This document shows, piece by piece, positions 1 through 13,500 of a stretch of 64,000 nt of DNA. How positions within the stretch are numbered: position 1 is the first letter of the stretch; the number at the start of each line of letters is the position of its first letter. Source of the stretch: Tomocerus qinae (Eukaryota > Arthropoda > Collembola > Entomobryomorpha > Tomoceridae); contig CM034548.1 in NCBI GenBank assembly GCA_020055645.1, positions 21,668,701 through 21,732,700 of the forward strand, written 5' to 3'. Below the pieces are notes generated by a model that saw only the letters and a list, made by a program, of their open reading frames with translations, ran no database searches and was not told the origin of the DNA. Position numbers and translations under genes: made by a program.

Positions 1-576
1 TTAGTTGATGCTATATTAATTGTAAATACAATGACAATAATGTTAGACATAATATTAATTTAAAATAAAGTGCCATCATGACTATTAATTTAAAAAGTAT
101 TTCGTATAATCTGTAGCATCATTAAAATAGTTAATATATTCCTTTGTAGTGTGAATTGCATTTTGTAAATATTAAGGGCATTTGTATTCATTAACAAAAC
201 GAAATTTATTGTTATATTTAGTAAATGAGCACATGACAAGAAAGTAATAATAAAGAATGATATAAATACAAGTGAACATAATAAATATAAGTATTTAACT
301 ACAAGGAAAACATGGACAAATAGAGACATATGCAATATTATGATGTTAGTGACAGGAGCATACAAAACCAATCGTAAACTTTATGAATTGACAACTCGGA
401 TTATGTAGCTATCTTACTGATGAGAGAGAAGCATTGCCTTAATCAGATTAGGCCTACAGAAAGTGGATACACAATTGGTTACAATAAAAACTTATGTTAG
501 CATTATGAAAATTGAAAAGTAGTAGCAAACCCCGATCATCATCACAAATGAGACTAGCTAATGTTTTAGTAATGAA
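1..576. other. Downstream flank of the lipoprotein gene
   Basis: AT-rich sequence following the apolipophorin-type gene on its transcribed strand. It may hold alternative 3' UTR: a second AATAAA on the minus strand lies near 206-211. A 93-codon minus-strand open frame at 90-371 is rich in Leu, Ile and Phe, as expected of AT-rich non-coding DNA, and has no recognisable motif. Confidence 0.5.
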
Positions 577-582
577 TTTATT
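577..582 (-). promoter_or_regulatory. Polyadenylation signal of the lipoprotein gene
   Basis: Minus-strand AATAAA, 18 bases beyond the TAA stop at 600-602. If used, the 3' UTR would be only about 40 bases long. Another copy near 206-211 would give a longer 3' UTR. Confidence 0.45.
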
Positions 583-599
583 ACAATTAAACTATGTAG

Positions 600-1564
600 T
601 TAGTATGAATTAGTAGACTGTTCTTGTTCCATTAAGTCCGACGCTAAAAGTTCCTCCATGTCCAAGTATTGATATTTTTGCCAGTCTTCCATAAATCGTT
701 GGAGAGTTGGAGAGACACAGTGATGGCACATTAAATTAGCCCTTCCATTTTTATCAGGAACGCACTCACAGCGCTGACACTCTGATGGCTGAGATGTCTG
801 AGAAATCCTCCTTGACCAAATATCCAGAAATCTCTTGTTAGTCGGTTGCAGAACACTAAAACGAGTTCCATTTGTTTCCATTGCGAGTGGAGTGCAAAGG
901 TCTTTTGGCAAATTAATCTGTCTCTTCAGCGCCGTGTCTGGCTCTACATTTCCTCTCTTAGACGGGTGGGAGGTGTACACTCCATTAATGTCCATGCCAT
1001 AAAGGTCGACTTGTTTTTTGTTGTTGCCCTATTTGCAAATCACATAATGAGCATCATCCCTGTCGTTTTGCAAATTGAAAGTAAGTGACTCTAAACAGAC
1101 AAAGCAATAAACTTCATTTCACTCACCTTCATAGTAAATTCCTTGGGAGCCAGAATATGGAATTTTATATCGTTCTCAATCAATAAGGTGAGAGTGTCTG
1201 CAAACTGGTCCGCATCTCCACATTGCTCGTCTCCGCAAGTCAATGCTATGATGTTTTTGGAGACACCAGCTCTAAATCCAAGGGAAGCTGCATATTCAAT
1301 GGCTTCGTAGACATTTCCATTCTCCTCACCGTCCATTTGAATGTTTTCAGGAATTTTGAACAACGTGCTATGAGCCCAGACTTGAGAGGATGATGTTCGA
1401 ATGTGGGGCTTGCGATGAACTCCCTTTCCTCCGAAACCAACAATTGCGTATCTATTTTCCACTAGTCCTTCTGCTCTTAAAGCCAAATCTAATTTCGTCA
1501 TTGCTTCGGAAATTGAAATTCCGTCTAGACAAGATGACTCTTGCAACAGGAGGATGACATCAGA
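600..1564 (-). other. VWA-like domain and cysteine-rich C-terminus
   Basis: Exon 17 (1127-1653) encodes a Rossmann-like sequence: DVILLLQESSCL, then YAIVGFGG, then NIIALTCGD and FHILAPKEF. This strand order resembles a von Willebrand A fold, but the DxSxS metal site is replaced by LLQESS, so metal binding is doubtful. Exon 18 (600-1028) encodes LYGMDINGVYTS, LCTPLAMETNG and a CxxCxC...CxxC cluster, the signature ending of apolipophorins, then an acidic tail and TAA. Confidence 0.7.
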
Positions 1565-4500
1565 TGATTTGGGAGTGTCAAGAGGGCCGTTAGATTCCAA
1601 AGTTGCGTTCTCTCCACTCGTAAGTGCAGTTCCATCTTCTAATTTGCAGCGGACTATAATAGAAAAAATCAATGAAGAATAAACATAAGTGTCATAATAA
1701 ACGGATTTTAATTGATTTACCGCAAGAAGGAGGCATCCAGACATCAATGTTGTTTTTCTGACACTCAGAGACATAAGCACTGATGGCAGTACAAGCTGAT
1801 TCTTGACGGAAGGCGCTATTGACATTGACGGAAGTGTCATATTTGCACATTTCTGTGTAAATTGTGGTGTCAACTTTGTTAAAGCATGGTCGGAGGGGAG
1901 AGCTAATGTCACTGAATAGTTGGCTGCATATTCCATCAACATCAGTTTTCTCTACGTTGTCCCTTGCAAAGTTTTTGGCTCGGCAACCGCCGCTGTTCTT
2001 GCCAACCCTCCATGAATGAGCAAACGTTGATACATCTGTTACTATTTGGCCGTCGGGTGTTTTAAAATCATTCCAGTCCTCATTATCATAAGTTCCAAGA
2101 AGACCTGCCAATTTTCCAAAGTACCAGCCCGAGACAGATACTGTGCATACAGATGGACTCAAACTGCAACTCATTTGGAAACCACGAGAGTCAAAAACTT
2201 CCAAGCCACTAGGCTGTCTTCGGATAAAAGTTGGACCAACTTCAAGAGGAAGCTCCACCTTTTTTCCATCTAGCGTAACCTTGAAATTCGAAGTGTCGAT
2301 CTCAACAAATCTTTCATTACTGATGAGGGAGTAAGATTTTTTGCGAATATCACCGTCTTTTTGCTCGTAGTTTGCAATTAGAGAGAAGTTCTGGTGTAAG
2401 AGATCAGCAGCAAGAACGTAGCTGCATTCTCCTGCAAAACGGAAATATTTCTTGTCAAACGTAAAGTAGTGATAATCTCCGGCCATCACTGCGTGGGTCC
2501 CGAAAGGTGGAAGAATGTCTCGGATATTCATGTCGATAACTGGCCGAGCGTGTCTGAAGTTGTCCAGAATCTCATAAAACAAATCGCTCATTTTACTAAT
2601 TTCGTCTTCATCTTGCTGAGTTCGCTTCCATTGTGGATATTGAGTAAAATCTTCCCAGATGACAAAAACGAGGGATTGTTGGTACTCGATACGACCGCTG
2701 TCGATATCCCACACAAAAGCTACAGTTGGCACGTGACGTTGAATCATCCCATCCAGACTTTTCAAAGATTGTCTCACTAAGTTCTTGACTTTCTGCTCCG
2801 CTTCGATAATACGCATCAAATGAGATGAAGCATCCCTGACTTTTCTCAGTACAAACCGTATATAAGGCAATGGAGGGATTTCCAGGAATGGTAAACTATC
2901 CCCGTCAAAAGCTTTGCTTATGGCATCAAAGTAGGGTTTGTATTGGCGCTCTAAAGGTCTCCAAATTCTGTAAATTTAATTAAGAATTATTAAAATTTAA
3001 ATGAATGTTACATATTATTATTCAATTTATTAAGGACACTCACTTCTCTTCGAAGAAATCCGTGATATCATCAATGTAATCCTGAATAGGTAGTTCTTCT
3101 ATCCATGCTGAGTAATCTTGGTATAATTTGATTATTTTACGGACAATACTAACAGCAAGAATTTTCCTTTCCAACTCTTCTATTCTACCGTCAATTGCAT
3201 CTTCAATCAATTCGTAAACTTCTTCCAAATAATCAAAGAAATTGGAAATCGATTGGAAATTCTCCTCCCAGACAGCAACAATAAATCGCTCCGTTTCATC
3301 CCACGTGTTCATTATGATTGTTTCAAGTTCGCTTCCGTATTTAAGCCAAAATTCGTAAGCATCGACAACAAATTCTCCAACAATTTTGACAGTCGACCTT
3401 ATTAACTCCGTCGTCGCTTTTATTGTCTTTTCACTAAAAGAAATTCAGGTTCAAGATCAAGAAATATTTTACATCAATAAAATACTATGCTAAAATGTGA
3501 AATAAATGCATTAATCAAAAGTATAAGGGAAAGTACGTTTGCAAAAATAAACTAACCATATAGTGTAAACGGCTCTGTAAGAAGAGTTGAAAATGGCAGC
3601 AATATTTTGTGAGTAGAAGACATTTCTGTCGTACAACTCCTTTACGAAGTCCCAAGTAAGATATACATCCGTCATAATGGTCCTGAATTCATAATGAGTG
3701 GTGTTAATGACATTTTCGATCATCTGCTGAACTTCTGGTTCTAAGAAGTTCCAACGTTCATTAACTTCTTCTGAAACTACAGTCCAGACGAGAGTCGCTG
3801 CGTTTCCAAAAACCTCTCTGAATGTCTGAGGGGCATTAATTGAAACTAAAGATACTTGAATTTGGTCAAATAATTCCGGCCGCCATAAGACTGTACTTGA
3901 AATGAGTTGAGAAGTGTTTAATCTCAATGCCACAACAAAGTCATTAATATTCTTTCCGTATTCATCTCTCCATACTTTGACACTGATTTCCTTTTTGTTA
4001 GGCATTCCAGCGGAGATGTGCAATTGTTTTCCAGTGTCATACTTGAGATTTAAATCCAAACAACTCAAATTTTGCTTCAGACTTGCATCGAACTCAGCTT
4101 CAAATGTCTTAAAGTTAAGTAAATAGTGATCTTCATTGGGACTAATGTCCAGATAGAAAATCTTAAAAAGATTTGCCTCTTGTCCAGCATCAGCATCAAT
4201 TGTTATTCCATTTCTAGTGAGAGTCTTCCGGAGTTTTGCAAGGTGAACAATGCCACGGACGTCCATGTATTTAATAATAAAATTTTGCTCTTCTTCAGAT
4301 TGTTCAAATTGTAATTCTAAGTAAATATTGGTTGTTGGTTGAGTCAGTACGAAATTGAATCCATTCGAATCGGAGTCCTCGTTCAGTCTAAGAAAACGTA
4401 ATTTGACATCATTTTCTTTAAAGGGGGTTGGTTTAATTGTCATTTCAACATATTGGAATTGGTTGTATTTGTAGCCAGTTTCAGATGTGACGATTATATC

Positions 4501-7500
4501 ATGTTCCATAGCAGAGTAGGATACAGTCAACGTTTTGGATACTATAAAGCTTCTCCAGGCTGTGGTTTTCCTCTCCACCAATTCAAATCCGATTTTCTTG
4601 GTAGGGTCTTTCTTTGCATCCCATTGGATTTCAGCAAATCGAATGGATTCCTTTTCAGTTGATGTAATGCGAGATTCCACTTTCATGGACCTCCACGGAG
4701 TGAAGATCGTTACCACTCCGTCATATTTTTTATCCCTAGCATTGGAATTGTCATTGAACATAATGGAATAACCGAGTTCTCCACTTTTTTGCATTTGCAG
4801 TAAATCCCATCCCAATCGGACATTTTGTTCTAGTTTGGATGAAGTGAGTAAGTGACTGACATTTGCTAAAAGTGATCCAAAGTGGGCAGCTTGGAGTTTC
4901 AGAGAGATATCTTTTCCTGTTGAAGTACGACATAACACCAGCTCCGTTCCTATAGTATTTCCTTTCGGGTTTTTCAGATTCCAGCATATTTCAGCATTCA
5001 ATCTCAATTTGTGACTGGACTCCTTGTCGTACTTTATAGACAAAGACACCGGCCGTAGAGGATTATGGATTTCTAAGACTCTTTTACCATTTTTGCTAAC
5101 AAGTTCTATATTCATAATCTTTTTACCGTTGAAAAGCAATCCCAATTTTGTATCTAAAGAATTTATCAATTTATCAACGCTGAAATGCTCCTTGGAGTGG
5201 GTAAATGGAGAAATTCTTACTACAGCGTCAGCAGATCGGAATTTCTCCCACATTGTTCTAACAATGATTTTTCCTTCGACTGTACTTTCAGGATTCAAGA
5301 AAATAGCAACGACCGATATAATTGATTCTCCTTGAGATTGAGTTTTAAAATCAATGCTAACGTCATGTTCTCCTCTGGTGAAATCCATTTGGGTGGTCGT
5401 ATGATATTTGTCGTTCTTTCCTAGTTGACTTTCAAAAATTACAAACGTTTTTTCAGGGCTCCATCCAGCATCCAGTTTAAGGAATGGATTACAACTTTCC
5501 CATTTCCCTTCGACAATGGCGCTGTAGCCGCCAATTTTCATTATACTTTCTCCACGAAGAATAAAAGGATAGATTCCGAAGAAAGGTGCCGACATACTAA
5601 ATTCACCTTCCATATTTGCAAATCCTTCAAGACGGTACCTGTAATCCAGTTCCAGTTGAATTGGTTCCGCCCAGTCTGGTTTTTGAAAGTCAATGTGAAT
5701 ACTATGTCCTGAGCCGATTTCTTCATAATTTTCCAAACGCACAAAGAATGTGTATTTCTCAAATCCTTTAAAAGGTGTGGCCAATTCTGAAGACAATTTA
5801 ACGTTTTCGGACTCCCGACGAAGTTTCAAGTCGAATTTAATAACTTCTCCATTAAGTTCTCCTAGGGATTTAAATTCTGCACCGCTTTCCCATCCTAATT
5901 TACCACCCAGTAGTAATTCAACCGTTTCCAGAGTTTTAAAAGGCGATTTTAGTTTGAATCTCATCTGAATGATATTTTCCAGGTCTAATTCAAATGATCT
6001 AATTGATGAAGTCTCCAAACTTATAGCATAACTCGATGTTGCTTTGCTTTTCGTAACTAACTTTTCATACTTGGCCCCAAATTCCCCAGTAGTACTATTC
6101 GTGGGCATCTTGGACGTCACTGTAAAATTTACAATACAAAAATTAATTTTTAAAACATTTCTCACACTATTTATTTCCACAGAAATCGTAGAAAGTAATT
6201 TAAAAAATTATACGTACCTGATAAAGAATAAGAGACACAGGGCAAGCCGATAATCACTCTGGGACTCATGTTGGTCCACAAACCTTCTTCCAATGATGAC
6301 AAATCTGAGATTCCTAGCATTACATTGGGTATAGCTTCTACTGGTGTATATATTTCGACATGGAATTCTTCAGGAACAGATTTGATTGCTAAAGTTAACC
6401 GATCCAAAAACTCAAATGTTGTACGGATTTCAAATTTAGATTCCATATTTCTGAAGTTTTCATATCGAGAGGTTCCTTCCAAACGCCAGTGAGATTTGTC
6501 AAATTTAAAGTCTCCCAAAATATCAAAATCGCTTTCCGGTACGATGAATTTCAAGTGAATGTTGAATTCCCGATTTGGAATGTATGGACAAATAATATTC
6601 AGAAGGACTTCATAGTTTTCTATATCTCCGTTCATTTCTATACGATGAAGTACATCATTGACAGTGATCTCAAATTTTCCTCCGATGGCATTAGGTTGAA
6701 GTTTCCAATTAGCATCTAAGACAATTGGTAAAATGTCAGAAGATTGTATTTTTGCATGTATAGTTCCGCGATTCCTATCAAAGCCAATAGAAAATGAGCC
6801 GGAATGTGTAGATTTTCTTGTTCTGCATTCAATACTGGAATCAAATCCATTTTCAGTTGGTTTCACAACTCCAAGTATGACAACCTTTTTTCCTTTTAAT
6901 AAACTCATAGATTCTGCGCTTATTTCTGCTTCATAGATGCCCTCTTCGTTTTTACTGACATGCAATTGGGAGAAATGCGTTCCAAATGTGCCCGACATTT
7001 TTGAAGAAACAGTGAATGAATGACCAAGAATTGTGGTTAGACCAGAAATCTCAAATGATTTTTTCCCTTTAAGCCCTGAAATATCTACAAAGTACCGATG
7101 GTTATTCTTTTTGTACATTTTTGCGCTAAAATCTAACGTCTCGCCAATAAACCGAGGAGAATCCATTACAAGGCGAGTGTTCCACCCTTCAGAGTCTCGA
7201 TTTATGTCCAATTCAATAATATTGTAGCAGTGACTGCATGAAACATTCGCTTTAAATTTCACCTCCCGTGAAAGATCAAAAACTCCATTGATTTCCATTT
7301 TGTAAGGTGTGGAATCTGGCATGAAATTCGGCAAGTTGGCAATAGTTTCCAATTTGAATTGTGGAAGTGTTGAAAAATCCCATGAAACTTTCACCTGATT
7401 TGCTTTGTATCGCATATTGGCATCAAATTTCGATAGACTGATTTTATTTGCTCCAATTGAAAATTCAACCGGTTCTTCTGAGACGTATGAGCTGTCCACA

Positions 7501-10500
7501 AAAATTACTGTCCCAATTCTCTCAAATCTATCAATAGGAATTTCATAACCCAGGGCAAACTTTGATGTTTGAGAATTTGCATAGACCATTGTTTCAACAT
7601 GAAGACTCGCGCAACTTCCTACAGGCTGCTTGACTGAAGTCTGGACACGAATATCTGAAAATGAACTTCCTGGTAGAGACAAAGCCAGTTCAATATCTCG
7701 TTTTTGAAACCTTCCATAAGATGCATCGTCATATTGGAAGGAATTCCACAAGCTATGCAGAATTAGACGTCGTTCCAACAAGTTCAAATTAATTTTGACA
7801 TCTGTCATTTCTTTTCCATTCTCCATTGTCTTCTCTACAGTAAAAACGCAATCTGCTTTCTGTTTAAGCATGGGAATATCAATACTAACTTGTGCTCCAT
7901 GAATGTTTCCATTTCTCGTGGTAGAACCTTCCAATTTTGATTGTACTTGGTCATATACAAAATGAAGTTTTGCATTAATTTCCCCATTTCTCGAAGCTAT
8001 TAATCCGTGAGTACTAAAATCTTTTGTCCAAGGGCTGCTTAAAGAAACCTATTTAAAATCATAATAAATAAATAAAACCTTTAGTCATTACTTAATTATT
8101 AAATAATTTTCGATACAAATTAAATTAGGTACTTACAGAGAATTTTCCAGGACCAGTTTCTCCACTGAATTTCACAACTTTCTGACGATATTGAACTGTA
8201 GTCGAAATGGCCTTTGGAGAATCCAGATGAATATAAGATTGAATCATATAGTCTGTTCCAATGCTGGCATTAAAACTGTACTCTCGAAGTCCAATAAAAT
8301 GACTAGATTCGCAGCTGAATTTTTCAACAGAGTCGAAAAACAGAGAAAATCTTGCTGACGCTGATTTCCAAAGAGGAAGTCTGCCATTCTCAACGACATT
8401 GCCTCTGACGGAAATACTTCTTGTTCCCCAAGTACCAGTTGCTGTAATGTCTCCATTTTCTTCAATAGCAATTTCGACGGTTGTTGATTCAATCTGCGCC
8501 AAACTGGAAACTAGTTGGAAACTTGCCTTCGCAGATGATTGTGATGGTGTTTGAATGCTAATTCTCATTGATAAAGTTTCTTCCATTGCTTGCACATCTA
8601 CAGACAATTCCTTTCCGGTAGCCTTTGTAGTGTCATATACGCCGTTTACAAACAATTCTTTTAATCCACTGATACCAGAACTAAAGGTAGCCCGGAAATG
8701 GTCAGAGCCAACGGAGAAAGTAGCTTTCACTTCAGGTACAGATCCCATTTTGAAAGAAAAGTCGCTGCTAATCCCTTGAACAAAATTACCTCTCCAGTTT
8801 ATTTCAGAGCTGAGGGAAGGAACCAGATTTTCATCAGGACTTTCAACTTCAAGCTTGGCTAAGAAATTGGTAGACGGTCGAAGAGTCCCAATTACTTTCC
8901 ATTGAGCCAAGTGAGTGGAGTCCAAAGAAACAGTCAATTCCCGAGTATCATCGCTTTTATTGACTTTATAAGCTACTTTTACCGTTCCGGAAGAAGTAAT
9001 GGCTGCTAATGGGACATTGCTGTCTACATTCATGTATAATTCGATTTCATTGGAATTTTCGGGTAAGATGGCTGAGCTGGTGATGCTTACTACATATTGG
9101 CCTTGAGTGAAGAAAACATTAAATTTTTTGTTGGAAGTCTGCGATTCGTAAGTGATATTTGTTTGGAAGGGTTCGCAAAGTACCGGAGCATCAAAGTTAA
9201 GACTAATTGTGCTGGATTTAGGACTAATGTGGTATGAGCTTTGAGTATTGAAAATTGGTTCCTGATTGTATTTGATAACAACGCCAACGTCTGTATTGTA
9301 ACCGCTAGATAATTTTCCATTGATAACGATTTCTCGCAGACTCGAAAACGGTGTTTCCAGTTTTAATTCCAAAATTTTAGCTTTGGTACCTGTTAGTGAG
9401 CAAGAAATTTTAAATGTCTGAGTAGGTTTTTTATTTTTGTAAGACAGGGAAGCTTCAAACTTCTCATGTCGATGTAAAGAATAGTCAGCCATTATTCCTC
9501 TTTCTTCGCTTTCCGTTCCTGATTTCAACCATAATTCAAAATTGGCGCTCTTCCACTTTTCGCTCTCCCACGACGAGCGTACTGCGTATTTTCCCAATTT
9601 CGGGATATCGAAATGAGCATTTGCTTCACCATGACGAACGCCGGGCTCTAGATTCCAGCCTAGTTTAAGATTTTCCCAACCTTGGAAAGGTAATTCAATC
9701 TCCAAATTTCCCTTTTCAAATCCTTCAATATTTGTCATCAATCCTGCCTTATGTGCTTCGCCACCGGTGACAACTTCAACTTGAACATTAAATGGATAAC
9801 GATTCCAACTTACAACAGACGTGGATTCAACGAAGTAGCGGGCGATTTTAGATAGCAATACGATTTCTAATTTATTATCAGCGCAGGTAGTTTCAATTGA
9901 AAGTTCTTGTTGAGTATTGCGCTCCATTGCAAAATTCAGCTTACGGAAAGAAGGTTCTATAGTGTAGTTGGACGATAGTACGATTTGCTCATAGTTATAA
10001 ATGGGACTATTGACTTGTAATTTGAAAGAGCCCTCATCAGGAGAGTAGGAACCATTTAATTTGGCTATGTATCTTACCCAATCGTTTTGGAAATTGAAAG
10101 ATGTATCTAAGTCCCCAGAGTTTAAGCTAAATTGAACTTCTGCGGCAACATTTTTAAATCCTGTCATTGGAGATTTAAGCTCTACAGAAACTTTGGTCTG
10201 GCGGATACCTTCAAATTGATAGTCGCTCTTCAGTTCAGTTTTCTTGTCATTAATTTCCAAAATGGCATTGAATTTCTTTCCTACTTCGTGTTGAGCAGAA
10301 ACTTTAAAAATCCTCAGCCGAGGGACAGAAGTTTTAACTTCTAATTTGCCGTATGATCTCGTTAGTTCGAATGACCCATCAATTGTATGTGTTTTCCCTT
10401 CCAAATCTACTTGAGCGCTCAGCGTCTTTTTCTGATTAGAGCTAAGGACCAAATTGATGCTACGATTGAGACTAAAATATGGAGCTAAAATATCAGCTTT

Positions 10501-13500
10501 GATGTTAGCAGTAAAACCATTATTTGTCTCGAAAGAAGCTACAACATTTCCAGTGATTTTATCTTCATTTTTCCCCGCAACAACGCTGACCTTGTGCGTT
10601 CCTCTTTGACGAATGTATTGAGTCTTAATTTGATAGTTTTCAAATCCTTCCACGGGAATAGTCACTATTAATTCAAAGCTAGCAGACGCGGGAGATTTTA
10701 AATTCATGATTTTTCCTTCTAAATGTGCCGTTGTATGTAATTCTATTTTCTTGCCATCATCTCTTTCAACGACGAAACTTAAAGCTTTCCTCTGTCCTAA
10801 ATCGTACTTCATAGTTGATTTTACTCTCGTCCAAGGACTCCATGGCGTTTCAACGTTCAAATCGATTTTCCCTTGATCCACAACCAGTGTTGTTCCAATT
10901 GTTCCAGTTTTACCGTTGATATCCCATTCAAAAGATCCTTGATATCCCAATTGGTTCCTCTTGTAGCCAGTCTTAATACCGAATTTTTCAAATCCTGTAA
11001 AAGGACTAATTGCTTCAACGTGGATAGATCCGTTTGAAATGGCCACACGACCTCCAATGTTTTGTCTTTCTCCACTGGTTTTCAAGCCAAGCAAGATGTT
11101 GTATTCCGTAGTAAGATCGTAGCTAGCAGTTACATCGTACGTTTCATAAATTTTTACTTTGATCTGGGCGTTTCCTTTCCTGGGTGTGATATTCCACTTG
11201 CTATGCACTTCGTAAGTGTCTTCGTTCAAAGTGGTTTTTAATTTGAATTCTTTCTCCGCTGCAAACAATTCCCAGTTGCCACTCAATGAAATCTGCTTTG
11301 CAATTCTAATTGGAGTTTGAATTGATAGTAGGACATCCGAGGGGGACCATTTAGCGTGCAAGACTACATTTTGGGATTCCCGAGTTGCAGTAAACATGAT
11401 TTCTGACTTCCTAGCGATTGTGTAGACCAGTTTCCCTTCTAGCTTACGATATCCTTCGAAGGGACTCTCTAATCCGATTAAAATGTTACCATTGCTGATA
11501 TCGCTATTGACACGGATGTCCATTTTGTAAGTATCGTCTTCTTTCTGTACAGAAACGGAAAGGATCTTGGGATCTTCTTCAAAGTTGAATTCTCCTTTCA
11601 AAATTAAAGAGGTCCAATGGAGGAAAGGAGTTCGGATGTCAACCAACGCTTTGTTTAAGTCTACTCCGATGGTGAACAAAAATTGATAATTCTTATTTAC
11701 AAGCATTTTGATCGTATGCTTTCCTAATGCATATTCTCCTTTAACTTGACTGTATTGGGCATCAACTTTGTACATTTCTTTCCCCTGGTATTTTACAGTA
11801 GCTGTCAACTCATCCATCCCAATTGCGACAATATCTAGAGACGCATCCCATCCTCCACCGAGACTCCATTTCATAGATTTGTTTTCATCAGACCAAACCC
11901 CAACACCTTTGAAATTGTACTGCTCCTCTTTGTTCTCGTATTTACCTTCCATTTCAAATCCGCCTGGTCTAATTACATGCGTGAGACTCAATCTTATCTT
12001 TTTTAATGATGGGTGTAAACTGCTTTCAATTTCGAAACGACTTTCTCCTTCACCTAATGACACCTAGGAAATGGTAATAAAATAACTAATTCAAGCTTTT
12101 AATTGTCAAATAAAAACCTTTAGTAATTCAACCAAGTAAATTATTTATTGTTAGGCTACTTTTGGAAAGGTTCTTATTATTGAGCGAAAATGTATGGTTA
12201 ATGATTTCATTATTATTTATTACTAGGCCACCAGTACTTTTTTTGAATTTTGAAAGATTTAGGCTTCCGTTTAGGTTAATTTCGTAAGACGCTAATGCTA
12301 ACCCAGAGTTGAGTTCAATATTTTGTGTAATATGGTTATTTTAGCGACATTTGTCAAACATACTTACATTCAGCCCCCTTAAAGCTAAGAAAAACATCTA
12401 TTTTTTCAAAAAAGACTGAAATAACATTTAACATTTAACAATAACTCATTTTCATAACATTTTCATAAACTTTAAAGTGCCTTCCCCCTCCAACAAATTC
12501 CTGAATACGTGCCTGATAGCCACGGTATCCAATACGCACGATTAATGATGGACGCCTACCTTTCGAAATTGAGTCACCCATGCCAGGGGCTCGGCTACTA
12601 TCTTTACTCTACATAAACATAAACTGGGGCATGCGCATGGGATTGTTCCACTATTCTTGAATAAATGTTTGTATATATGTCCGTAATATTTTGTAACTAA
12701 TGAGTAAGGGTAATATTTTGTAACTAATGAGCAAGGGTAATATTTTGTAATTAATGAGCCAAGCCTAGACTACTGAATCAACGGTCTATGAAATTCGGGC
12801 CAATGCGCAGTCGCTAGAAATTTACTGATTGCAACATTTTCTAGCACACTTTGTGTGCTAGGATTCAACTAGTGTAATATAAAAAATATTGACATGAAGT
12901 CACATTTTGTAATTTATAAATTAAAAATTAATGAAACTTTTGACTTAGATCACAAGAAACGCGAACATTTTATTGATGATTTCTGTTGAAGTCAGATTTC
13001 ATAGTCCTTGAGGCAACCTTAAGAATTTTATAAGCCTGCTCAATGTGCCTAGATGGAAAATATTTATTTCAGGGTTCAAAATTTGAGGGATCAAATCATC
13101 ATAAACGACACCATTTATGACTATTTCGGACAATATATGCCTGGGTACTCTGTGACGGCAGTACGGATTTTTATCCAAAGCTACACATCATAGTCTATAG
13201 ATAAACGATATAAACGGGACCCTTGTAGCATAATATTGGACCAAAATCACATTTTGTAGTTTATCACTTTAAAATTAATTAATTTGAGACATGTGTCACA
13301 ATAAATGTTGTCATTTTAGTTATGGATTAAAAATGTCCAATATTATGATGTCAATTGAAAGTCCTTGAAACGAGCTTTCGAACGGTATACGACTTGTTAA
13401 TAATAGCTACATGGAAAGTATTTCTTTTAGGGTCCGAAAATTTAGGACCATATCATCATAAGTGACACTTTTTAAAATGAATTGGGGCCATTTTATCATA

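Noticed and set aside
90-371. 93-codon minus-strand open frame in the lipoprotein 3' flank
   Set aside because: Composition (Leu, Ile, Phe) is that of AT-rich DNA; no domain, no start context, no splice support.
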